Shown here: in pieces, positions 1 through 9,594 of the stretch
Layout of the letters: each line of letters begins with the position of its first letter
How positions within the stretch are numbered: the first letter of the stretch is position 1
Source: Lotus japonicus
Taxonomy: Eukaryota > Streptophyta > Magnoliopsida > Fabales > Fabaceae
Length of the DNA stretch: 64,000 bases
Direction: 5' to 3'
Assembly (NCBI RefSeq): GCF_012489685.1
Contig: NC_080046.1
Location: 32,519,763 to 32,583,762, forward strand
The notes under the pieces: generated by a model
Databases searched by the model: none
The model's input: only the letters and a program-made list of their open reading frames with translations
What the model was told of the DNA's origin: nothing
Program-made: the position numbers and the translations under genes

Positions 1-826
1 TTAATGAGCTGTGTACTTTATTTCTTGCAAATTACTTAACTTCATCACTAGTTTGATTTTTCAGAAATTTGCAGAGCAAATAGAATTGAAGAAGAAGAAT
101 CGTATTGAACAAGATTGAAAGTATGTGGATTTACAATGTACAGTACTTATTTATACTAGCTATAATAGAGTACACCATAACTATTCTGTTACTCTACTAC
201 ACCCTATTCTATTTCCAAATCAGTTAGCCATAACTGCCTCTTGCTGAGTTGGCTTGCTTAGCTGTCAAATTTGTTATAACAGAATTGCTGAGCTGTCCAC
301 AACTTGTATCAACCCTGCTAGGAATCACTTCAGAGTTTGTAACTTATGTGAGCTTGTTTTCTTCATTGCTTGGTACCATAGAACTTTCCTGATGTTCATT
401 CAATAAACCCTATGAGGATGTCTCTTCATACAGAAGACTCATAGTGGCTCGTGTATTCTGCTGGCTAGGTAATTAGTTGAGTCATAAAAGTATATTTGCA
501 TCTAAATATGGAATTCATTTCTCTATGATGAGGTGATGGCAGTGTTTGGACTAGAAAGTGCAGTGAAAAATAGGGCCATGAATCCGCTGATACCTTAAAA
601 GTTAGAATGAAGTGTGAAATTATAACTATTTAAGATGTGGATTAGGCAGATAGAATGGATATTGGGATCAATTTAGACAGTGTTGAGAATGAATTCAGCG
701 GAAGAGAAGAGTATGAGAAATGTATTTCTATTTATTCTTTCTAAGAGTGAAATGATACAATGTGAGTGTTTTATATGAAGGTCACAAACAGTAAAACTAA
801 CTCTGACAAATAAAATGAGTGTTTTA
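1..826. other. Intergenic, no gene seen
   Basis: AT-rich sequence without a convincing reading frame, splice structure or RNA gene. The first 350 bases have the look of an old LTR remnant (repeated TGCTGAGCTGTC-like words), but I found no matching partner and do not call one. Confidence 0.5.
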
Positions 827-970
827 GGAAAATTTATAATTCAAATTACCTTATTTAAAATATATGTTTTATATGGACTATGTCACTATGGTGAACAAGA
901 CTGCAAGAGGGGAAAGGGGGATTGTTTTATTTCTTTTTTGCTGGTGAGGGGGCAATAGGTTATTTATTGA

Positions 971-1145
971 AAGGATAAAACTTAGATCAAGTTCCTCCAT
1001 TCATCAAGTTTATGTGTAATTTTTCAAATTTTGACAAATTCTTAATAAATGACATTTATTTTTAGAAATAGTTACACATGTGTCATCACATGATTGGTAA
1101 ACTTGATGAAATAGATTTAAGGAACTTGATCTAAGTTTTATCCTT
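971..1145. mobile_element. MITE-like TIR element, copy 1
   Basis: A 175-bp element with perfect 26-bp terminal inverted repeats starting AAGGATAAAACTTAG. The direct repeat ATTGA flanks both ends as a possible 5-bp target duplication. It has no coding capacity. The superfamily is not certain from this alone. Confidence 0.7.
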
Positions 1146-1306
1146 ATTGAAAACCCTATGATGGAAAATTTATAATTCAAATTACCTTATTTAAAATATA
1201 TGTTTTATATGGACTATGTCACTATGGTGAACAAGACTGCAAGAGGGGAAAGGGGGATTGTTTTATTTCTTTTTTGCCGGTGAGGGGGCAATAGGTTATT
1301 TATTGA

Positions 1307-1481
1307 AAGGATAAAACTTAGATCAAGTTCCTCCATTCATCAAGTTTATGTGTAATTTTTCAAATTTTGACAAATTCTTAATAAATGACATTTATTTTTA
1401 GAAATAGTTACACATGTGTCATCACATGATTGGTAAACTTGATGAAATAGATTTAAGGAACTTGATCTAAGTTTTATCCTT
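1307..1481. mobile_element. MITE-like TIR element, copy 2
   Basis: Same 175-bp element as at 971-1145, with the same 26-bp TIRs and ATTGA flanks. It was carried here by the 336-bp tandem duplication rather than by a separate insertion, because the flanks are duplicated too. Confidence 0.7.
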
Positions 1482-1632
1482 ATTGAAAACCCTATGAGAG
1501 AATCTAGACTGTCACAGAATTTATATATTGATTTGATGAAATGAATACAAGATAACTCTTGGCTATATATAGGAAAACCTGAAGCTTGTCCAGCAAGCTG
1601 TCCTAACTGAATAGAGAGTGTTCAGTTATAGA

Positions 1633-1651
1633 ATATATATATATATATATT
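1633..1651. repeat. (AT)n microsatellite
   Basis: Uninterrupted AT dinucleotide run. Confidence 0.9.
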
Positions 1652-2438
1652 AAAGCAGTAACTTTGTCATTTCCTAAAACCTCAACTCCATAATATTTTG
1701 TAATATTTTATTCCCCTAACTTTGAACCATAGCTTACCACTTGTCCTCTTTGTATTATTATATTCAAATTTATTCAACCATTATTCCTTCTCCCTCTTCC
1801 CCCACTATCTTCATTATTATTTTTCTCCTCCCTCTCTCCTCTTTAATACTTTCCTCTGATTGTGTTAATTCTTCCTCTTTTCTAGGTGGAAATTCGCATC
1901 CTACCCTTTCTCTCTCCAATATATTGATTCCTTAATTCTCTCCTCTAATTCTTTCCCTTCACGTCTCTTTTTTGTCTCCTCTTCTCTCTCACACTATCTC
2001 ATTTTTTTATTCCTCTCACCCTCATTAATTCGTTCCCTTTCCTTATCTCCCTCCTGAAAATTAAACCTTCCTATTTAATCCTCCTCTTTGATTCTATCAC
2101 TAGCCAGCCTCACAAACCATCGAAACAAAAAAACTAGGCAGCCTCCAATTAATATCCCAAAACCCTAAAACAACCTTTTATAATTCCAGAAGATTTGAAT
2201 TCATTTTCTTTTAATTTTATTCTACCATTCTGATTCCTTCTCTTTTCTTTAATTTCTTTTACGGTTATTTTAAATTTAAAATACTTTTTAGATTTTTTTT
2301 ATAAGCTCTTTTTAACTTTAGACATTCTTTTCTTTTAAACAACTTTAGAGATTAGTTCAAAAAAAACCTTTAGAGATTGTTTATAACGTGATTTTTTCAA
2401 AATATTATTTTTGAAACTGGATAACATCTATATATATA
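1652..2438. other. Pyrimidine-rich intergenic stretch, no gene
   Basis: Strongly CT-biased plus strand (about 1740-2100). An open frame here reads as low-complexity Ser/Pro/Ile/Leu and is not credible as a protein. The Helitron 3' terminus begins at 2439. Confidence 0.6.
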
Positions 2439-2466
2439 CTAGTGCGATAACCCGTGCATTGCACGG
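2439..2466 (-). other. Helitron 3' terminus (hairpin plus CTAG)
   Basis: Read on the minus strand: CCGTGCAATGCACGG, then GTTATCGCA, then CTAG. A 6-bp stem with a 3-nt loop about 10 nt before a CTRR terminus is the canonical Helitron 3' end. Confidence 0.75.
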
Positions 2467-2600
2467 AATTTTATTTTTGAATTTTATAATAAATAAATTA
2501 GTTTTCATATATATGTAATTTTTAAATTATAAATAAGTCAACAATGTAATAATATATGAAGAGGAAAATGGAATAAATGAATGAAATTGTGTTGTATACA

Positions 2601-3625
2601 TCAAACATTTTCAAAAACTTCCTTAAACACTACATTTACAGTACTGGTCTGTTGTTTGTCCGACTCATCCAGTATACAAAGTTTAAGGTCCTTTCTTGAG
2701 CGTACTCTAGATAGAGCTACATATAACTGACCATGAGTGAAGACGGGTCTCAGAAGGAAGAACCCTACCTGAGATAGTGTTTGTCCTTGGCTTTTGTTTA
2801 TGGTTATCGCAAAGCATATTACAATTGGAAATTGCCTTCTTTTGAATTTAATTGGAAATTTGGAATTAGAAGGAACCAAGTCCATTATTGAAATGTGCAA
2901 TTTGTCATTAGCATTTGTTCTCGTTATAACAATTGCACCAATAAAACGTCCACCAAGTTCATCCACAATTAAGTTAGTTCCATTGCATAAACATGTTGCT
3001 TGGTCTATATTTATCAAAAGCATGATTGGAGTACCAACTTTCAATAATAGTTTGTGGTTAGCATTTCTGAACTTTTAGTGTTGTTCAAAAATTCTGTGGT
3101 AAACCACTCAACACAGATTTTAGAATCCTCATCAGATCGCAAGGCAGAGTCGGAGCTGAGATATTCATGTTCTGGTGCAGCTATCATGCCAGACATGTAA
3201 ATGTTTATCATTTCAACAACATCCGGTGTACGGGCCAATATTTCTCTATCTTTAAAGAATTGCGGGTCTTTCATTGTGTGGAAGGTCAGGATATGTATAT
3301 TTAATCAGTTCCATTAATGGGTTAGGACTAATAGGGATAAGTAGATCTGGCAAGATTTGAACATCATACTCTCCTGCTCCAGAATAAGGATAATCGTCAT
3401 TTTCAATTTTAAGAATCCAATCTGCAAACTCTTTGATTTATTTTGCTTCATCAGTCGCCTCAGTTGCGGTTAGCCGCATGTTCTTAGACAATTTCATGAC
3501 TTTGCAAAAGAATGCACTGTTGTATGTTCTTATATTTTCTTTTAAGTGTTTCGACCTTGGATCGACTCCAGTCATTAGATTAAACAACAAATCAGGTGGT
3601 CTTTGCAAGAAAAGTAATTACACTT
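2601..3625 (-). pseudogene. Helitron PIF1-like helicase, C-terminal remnant
   Basis: Superfamily 1 helicase signatures survive on the minus strand: a motif V-like FAITINKSQGQTL and a motif VI-like LYVALSRVRSRKDL near the C-terminus (about 2680-2830). Upstream in order are EYLSSDS (about 3150), then IPISPNPLMELIN and FADWILKIEND (about 3300-3440). Further up is PPDLLFNLMTG (about 3590-3620), which in full Helitron proteins lies far from the helicase motifs, so the middle has been deleted. The frame is broken by stops (for example after the reading EATDEAK near 3440) and by frame changes near 3041-3080. The Rep nuclease domain is absent, so no functional product is expected. On mobilisation a full protein would act as a rolling-circle transposase-helicase. 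Confidence 0.85.
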
Positions 3626-3898
3626 TTCCTTTTAAGCGACATAATGAATACTCCGGATTTGAAGTATTTTTAGATTTCTCACTCCTTTCTCCCCGTGAAA
3701 TACATACATTTGTAATTTGTATAACAAAGATAGTAGATTATATGTAGAATAATAAACTTTTAACATGAAATTTTACTGTAGAGGTAGTGAAATTATTTAA
3801 ATTTAATTTTCTATTAACTTTTACGTGAAACTATTTTCAAGTAAATAATATGTTCTTCCTGCAGGAACTTTTAAATTTGCAATTTAAGAATAAATAAA

Positions 3899-4615
3899 GG
3901 GAAAAATGCAAACTACCATCCTGATGTTTGTCTCATGTGTGACTTAATTAGACCCTAACCTTTTAATAGGTGCATTTATCTCCCAAACTTACTAAACTGT
4001 GCAAAACAACCCTTCTGTTAACTTTTCTTTTAACTTTTAATATTCTTTATCACTTTACATGTTTTACCCCTAAAATACCCTTCAAATTATTCTCCCTCTC
4101 CCCTAATTCTAGCATTTAAAACATTCCAATTTTTTTAGTAAAACACATTTTAAAATTTAAAATTATTTCTGTGAGCAATAAAATAAATAAACATGCACAA
4201 TATATTATTGTTTATAAAACTAAATAAATACATGTGTTGAATAAGATGTGAAATTGGATTTTCCTATACATAATAAGAGTTTTTTATTTTTTTTCCGCCG
4301 TGATTGCACATAATTATACAAAAGAAAATTTCAACTTCAGAATTTAAAAATATTTTTATATAATATAATACTCAAATAGTTTTTTATTTATTTTATTAAA
4401 AAAATATGAAATGAGGGTGAGGATGAATAACTTAGAGGGGTACTTTAGGAAAGAAGATGTCATGTGATAAAGTCTATTAAAACTTAAAAGAAAAATCAAC
4501 AGAAGGGTTAGTTTGCACATTTTAGTAAGTTTAGGGTGATAAATACACCTTTAAAAAGGTTAAGGTCTAAATCGCATGGGAGCCAAACCTTGGGGTCGTA
4601 ATTTGCATATTTACC
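3899..4615. mobile_element. Non-autonomous Mutator-type element with long TIRs
   Basis: The ends form long imperfect inverted repeats of about 130 bp (left starts GGGAAAAATGCAAACTACC; right, reverse complemented, starts GGTAAATATGCAAATTACG). Both sides carry the same 9-bp direct repeat ATAAATAAA (3890-3898 and 4616-4624). A 9-bp target duplication is the hallmark of Mutator-like elements. The interior is AT-rich and non-coding. It is nested in the Helitron, so it arrived later or travelled with it. Confidence 0.8.
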
Positions 4616-5654
4616 ATAAATAAATAAAGACTATATATGTATTTTGCTATTTAACATGAAAATATTTTAATGTATGTCTCATCCCTTGAGAGCTTTTAAT
4701 TCTGTAATTTTTATTTAAACAATCTTGTAATTTAAACATAGTTCAATAAACTATATTTATTATATATGTTTACTCCTGAAACTTATAAGAATTATGAAAA
4801 AGCACTAAAATTAATTTAAAATTTTTTCGTATTAATTTTAACATAAAATATTTTCATATACAATATTTCTCCTGTGAGAAATTTTTACCTTCAAATTCAT
4901 GGAAAACATATTTCACTATTGGATTATTAAAGTCTATAGCCATTTTGGGTAAGGGAACACATTGAAAAGGACAGCAATGCTAAAGAGCTACTAAAAAGCG
5001 TCAAGGCTTATAGAGTAACCAAGTAATTTGCTGATTGAAAGACTTTGGTCTAATTTTATTATTTGCCAAAAGGCCATGCGATTTTCGTATGTGTTATTAA
5101 ACACACTTTTGAGTAGTATGAGTTTCAGTTATTATGGTATGCATTTTTAGGGCGTTTCCTAGTTCTTTCTATAGACTCATTTCACTTTTTCCGGATGTTG
5201 AGATTAAATTATTTTCTGGAAGGTATAAACATTATTCTGAGAAAAAAAAAAGAAAATCTATTTTGAAAAAGTACGAATATTTAAGAATCTAATGTTTTTT
5301 TGATAGAAATTTAAAATCTAATGTTGTTTCCATGTTGATCAATTTTTTTTGAAATTCATGCTGATCAATTCAAACAACTTAAATTTCAAATTTGAAGGAT
5401 TAAAGGAATCTTTTGATTTAACCTATTGATTGTGTAATTAATCTTTTGATTTAATCTCTTTTGAGTCAATGATTTAATTTTTAATTTTTTTAATTTATTG
5501 AGTCATTAATATGGACCAATGAAAAATCATCAATATGGACCAATCAAAAACTTACATTTGGAAAATCATTGTAACAATCAATAGGAGAAAAACATGAGGC
5601 ATTTAGGTTGCAATATGACCCACTTTGGTGGATGACCCTTATATATTATTAAGA

Positions 5655-8600
5655 TTTACCTCAATTAAGGTTTAATTTTTATAGATAAAGTAAAATTATT
5701 GAATCACATAAATTGTAAGTACATATTTAAAATTATGAATTAAAAATATTTGATTAGACGGTCACATCTGATTAAATCATTTTTCCTATATAAGTATTAA
5801 ATGACTTCGAATGCTTTATAATAATAAATTTTTATAGCTTAAAATGGATTGTTAAAATTTTTATCTCTCCTCATTCCATATCTTCCACCTCAAAAGGAGG
5901 TATGTAAGTTACATTATTGATTTAAGGGGAGATGCAAAACTGATTTAGTAAGTAAAGTTAAATAACAATTAACATTTTATAGTAGTCAGCTCATTTAATA
6001 GATAACATGTTTTAATTAGTGGCATAGCTTATGGTGGCTTAGCAAGGAAGATTGTTGGTAGAGTATTGCGATCCATGCAGTCCTGACATGGTGGAGAGAA
6101 GCATCCGGAGCATCTCTTGATGGTTCTGAGGGAAGCAATTTTATTGGATGAACCTGTTAAAAATGTTTGTGAGCCAAGACACCCTCAAATAAACCTTAAT
6201 ATCTAAATTTGAAACTGTAGAAATAGAACTTGTTAAATGATCATAATAATGCTCCAGGAGCATAATAAAAGTACTTACTTCCATGGAACAAAAGAAAACA
6301 TTTTATAATAACTTCATAAATATATCAGGGAAAGGAGAGCAGAGAATAGAAGATATACCCAAAATAAAATTATAGAATAACACCTCAACAATGTGGAAGT
6401 GACCCTAGGCCCCAACAGAGCCAAAAAAGAAAAGAAAAGAAACAAATGCGGTTTCAAAACACCACAACAATATCAATCAAGCTATAATTTGCAAAACCAG
6501 ACTTTATATTCAAATTTATATACTGACATCAATCCTAAATTTGATAGCATCTTCAGTAAATTTCTTCATCTTAGCATTAAGCTCAGCCTATTTGCTTTCC
6601 CTCCAATAGAAATAATTCTGTCAATGTACTCACCAATGATTATCCTTTAACAGAACCTTATTTGCTTTACAGTCACGCCACTTGTTTAATTTAAGTCATG
6701 TAACTTAGATAAAACCTTATTTGCTTCAAGTTGAGACTTATTCCTCTCAAAACACAAAACACACTACAAAAGAAAGAAAGAAAGAGAGAATTCAGGTGAG
6801 ACGTTATGACAGAGATAAGTTTCACAAGTATGCAAAACAAACAGTTTTGACTGGGGAAAAAAGGAGTTGTACCATTTTGATTGCTTCTCATTTTCGAACA
6901 TTTAAAAATAAAGCACTTTAGGTCTTGAAAGTTGCTTCCTCGTGAAAAGTAAAGCATTTTATGAGTCGAGCAATATGGAATTTCGGTTGGTTGGGCTTGA
7001 AGTCAATGAGGTTTTGACATACCCTTATTAATAATTCGCTCAATGTACTCATTAGTGATTATACTGTCCTTGGAACTTCAAACCATTTCAGCACCAAATC
7101 TAACCATTTCAAGCAACTGATAATGCCTTTTCTCAGTGGTTTCACCAATACCAGAGTGTCTGCAAGCACATTGCACTTGAATTCATAAGAATAGAAGTTT
7201 TTTATTGTACAATTCAGTTGTTGTCCCAAAGGGTATACAGGGACTTCATCTATTTCCAATAAAAAAGAAATTAATGGCATAACAACCCACCGATAATTAT
7301 GCTAGAGAAATATAATATGAAACCATCTCTACTTAGGATATACCACTAATAATCATTTTCATTTGTCTTTTCCAGTTAATGTATGGTTTTTTCAGCCACC
7401 AAATACAATCATCAAAGAGAAAGGAAAATTTCAAACACCAAATACAATCTCATGAACACCTTTGGATTTTCCACGGATTAAGTCAGCTTTCAATAACTTC
7501 CAAAATACTAAAGAAAAGAAATTTGAATTGAGAATAAGAAGAAGCTCATTGTGTGTGAATAAGAAAATGTCACAGATAAAAACACAGAATGAGAATGTAG
7601 TTAATGAGTACCTTTCAAAATGAACTCAACGAAATGAAACATGATAAAAATAAATAAATAGAACTACTCACCAGATTAAGCTTAGACCCAAAGAAAGGCT
7701 TATCATGATATGGTAATATGTCAAGGTGAGATTCACACACTCTCTTCAAAAGCTGAATTGGCCAATACAAAACAGAACCCAGAAAAGGCACAATTAGGGA
7801 CAAATACACGGTGATGAAACACAATCAAAATAAAAATACGAACATGAAATGAATTGAGAAGTGCCGGTTGCCAACCTCATGAATCCTTTGCGATCCTGGA
7901 ATCTCGCTTTACAGAATCCATTGTAGAAATAACTGATTTTTGAAACTGGAAGAGTGAAAAGGCTTCGAGGATTTGGGAGAGTGAAAAGGAAATGGGGTTT
8001 TATGCAGTGAGTGATTGAAAAAACTGACTCAGAATTTGGGACTAATTTTATGGGTTTGAAATTTGAAAATACAATTACTGGTCGAGGATTTCTATTTGGG
8101 AGAGTGAAACTGTGAAAGAGATGAGAAAAGTCAGGGTTAATTGCAAAACAAATCATAAACCGGTTAAAATTAAAACGCGTGGAAAAAAAAACAAAACAGT
8201 AACAGGTTGGTATATAGACAATTTTATTTCATGTTATTCATGTGCCATTATGTCTTCGTATAATCATATTTGGATGATTCAAATTTTGTACCAATCCTTA
8301 TTTATTTATCAGCTATTATCCAAACATTCCTTATTTATATCCAAACATTCCTTATTTATTTCCACAGTTATTGCCGTTTACACTTGTGCCATGAACAGGT
8401 TGGCACACGCATTAAATATAATTCAAAATTTGAAACTCAAATTTGAATGGATATTTAATTTCTGGTAAAAAAATTCCATATATTTAATTTAATGATTTAT
8501 TTATTGGTTTATTGACTCATTAATTTGGACCAATGAAAACTAACTAATGTGGACCAATAAGGTTAGGATATTTGGAAATTCAATAGTAACAACCAATGAA

Positions 8601-8685
8601 ATGAAAACATGTGGAAATTAAATAACAATGTGGCCCACTTTGGTGGATGGACTTTATATCCATAGTATATACATTTAGGAAAAGA
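5655..8685. other. AT-rich region without a convincing gene
   Basis: Several open frames of 60-120 codons exist on both strands (for example near 6393-6957 and 7615-8468), but they are low-complexity, mutually antisense or lack any family resemblance. Stretch 8460-8670 resembles the Helitron 5' region at 5460-5654: a shared CCCACTTTGGTGGATG word and repeated TGGACCAAT motifs. It may be a second minus-oriented Helitron 5' end. Confidence 0.5.
8460..8670 (-). repeat. Second Helitron 5'-end-like segment
   Basis: Similar over about 200 bp to the proposed 5' end of the minus-strand Helitron at 5460-5654, in the same orientation, sharing CCCACTTTGGTGGATG and TATAT-rich ends. I found no matching minus-strand 3' terminus between 5655 and 8400, so the element is incomplete or decayed. 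Confidence 0.45.
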
Positions 8686-8822
8686 TCTCAGCACAGTCAT
8701 CGCTTACTTGGCATCTACTGATTGGTTAATATCAGAAAAAATCCTACATGGCACTCAATCCTTCATTCTTATTATCCTACACCTTTCTCCTTATCCTTCA
8801 CTCATCTCTCCTTAATCACATT

Positions 8823-8901
8823 GATTCTAAACGCGTTTTACATCCTTTGCCGTTTCAACCTTCATTCTAAACGCGTTTACATCCTCTGCCGTTTCAACCT
8901 T
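8823..8901. repeat. Tandem repeat, two units of about 39 bp
   Basis: Two adjacent near-copies of a unit containing TTCTAAACGCGTTT and GCCGTTTCAACCTTC, in a pyrimidine-rich leader-like stretch just before the Mutator-like insertion. Confidence 0.8.
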
Positions 8902-8942
8902 CAAGCTCATCTCTTCCGATCTGTATTAATCGCATTTCATAG

Positions 8943-8986
8943 GGGAGTTGGGTTTGGGGCCTCCCCTATGGGGCTGCGCGCCCCAC
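8943..8986 (+). repeat. MULE left terminal inverted repeat
   Basis: Matches the reverse complement of 13987-14030 with a few differences (CTCCCC versus CCCCCC, TGCGCG versus TCCCCG). It is GC-rich, unlike the surrounding sequence. Confidence 0.92.
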
Positions 8987-9011
8987 CTTTTTTTTTTAAA
9001 CCCAAAAGTGC

Positions 9012-9108
9012 CCTACGGAAAGGTACTTTCCGTATTCAATTTAACTGAATACGGAAAGGTACTTTCCGTATTATATTTTGATGAATACGGAAAGGTATTT
9101 TCCGTATT
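9012..9108. repeat. Palindromic unit cluster 1 (3 units)
   Basis: Three 25-bp units at 9012-9036, 9048-9072 and 9084-9108, spaced exactly 36 bp. Each has arms AATACGGAAA and TTTCCGTATT (first unit slightly altered) around a GGTAC or GGTAT centre. It lies about 70 bp inside the left TIR, where transposase-binding subterminal repeats are expected. Confidence 0.9.
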
Positions 9109-9454
9109 TAACTCTGACAGGATTCCCCCTTTTTCCACCATTACTCCTCCCTCACCAACTTTCACCAACCCCTCACCAGCCCCCCTGAACCTCCTCAATG
9201 CCTCCAGACCACCCTCTCTCTCACCCTCTCCTACCTCACTTTCATTCCCAAGCTCTCCACCACCATCCACTCCTTCATTTCCCAAGCTCTCCACCACTAC
9301 AACAAGTGTTGTAGTAGAGGTAAGTCTATGTGTTTATTTGTTGTTATTTTGTAGGATTAAGTAGTGGAAGTAGTTAGATTAAGTAGTTTAAGTAGTTAGA
9401 TTAAGTAGTTTAAGTAGTTAGAAGGATGGGTTTTTGAATTCTGAGTCGTGATAT

Positions 9455-9583
9455 AATACGGATTGTTATCTTCCGTATTGAATATGGAAAGGTACTTTCC
9501 GTATTCAGTATGGAAAGTAACAATCCGTATTCGGTATGGAAAGTATATTTCCGTATTGAGTATGGAATGTAACTTTCCGTATT
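9455..9583. repeat. Palindromic unit cluster 2 (5 units, 26-bp period)
   Basis: Five 25-bp units begin at 9455, 9481, 9507, 9533 and 9559, each separated by exactly one base (G or C). The arms are variants of AATACGGAAA and TTTCCGTATT. The cluster ends 11 bp before the transposase ATG at 9595, so it lies in the leader or promoter of that gene and could mediate autoregulation. Confidence 0.9.
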
Positions 9584-9594
9584 CTCTTCCAGGG

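Larger units (their letters stand above)
827..1498. repeat. Tandem duplication, two units of about 336 bp
   Basis: Unit 1 (827-1162) and unit 2 (1163-1498) are nearly identical and directly adjacent. I noticed one clear substitution (tgctggtg versus tgccggtg) plus drift at the outer edge. Each unit holds one copy of the small inverted-repeat element listed separately. The near-identity means the duplication is young, or is an assembly duplication. Confidence 0.85.
2439..5654 (-). mobile_element. Degenerate Helitron, minus strand
   Basis: The minus-strand 3' terminus is CTAG at 2442-2439, preceded by a hairpin (CCGTGC-AAT-GCACGG) and followed by T. The proposed 5' terminus is TC at 5654-5653 preceded by A. 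This gives the A|TC...CTAG|T arrangement expected of Helitrons inserting between A and T without target duplication. A decayed Helitron-type helicase C-terminus lies 160 bp inside the 3' end, on the same strand. The 5'-terminal 190 bp resembles sequence near 8460-8670. The 3' end and helicase are strong; the exact 5' boundary is inferred. A Mutator-like TIR element (3899-4615) is nested within. Confidence 0.65.

Noticed and set aside
1741..1935. 64-codon frame in the CT-rich stretch
   Set aside because: Low-complexity translation without a start context or family.
6393..8468. Several 60-120 codon frames as possible small genes
   Set aside because: Mutually antisense or low-complexity; nothing recognisable.
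8948..9364. 138-codon frame across the MULE left end
   Set aside because: It runs through the TIR and the palindrome cluster; the apparent repeats in the protein are just the palindromes translated.
9455..9583. Regularly spaced repeats that resemble a CRISPR array
   Set aside because: The units are self-palindromic and separated by single bases, with no spacers. The context is a plant MULE.
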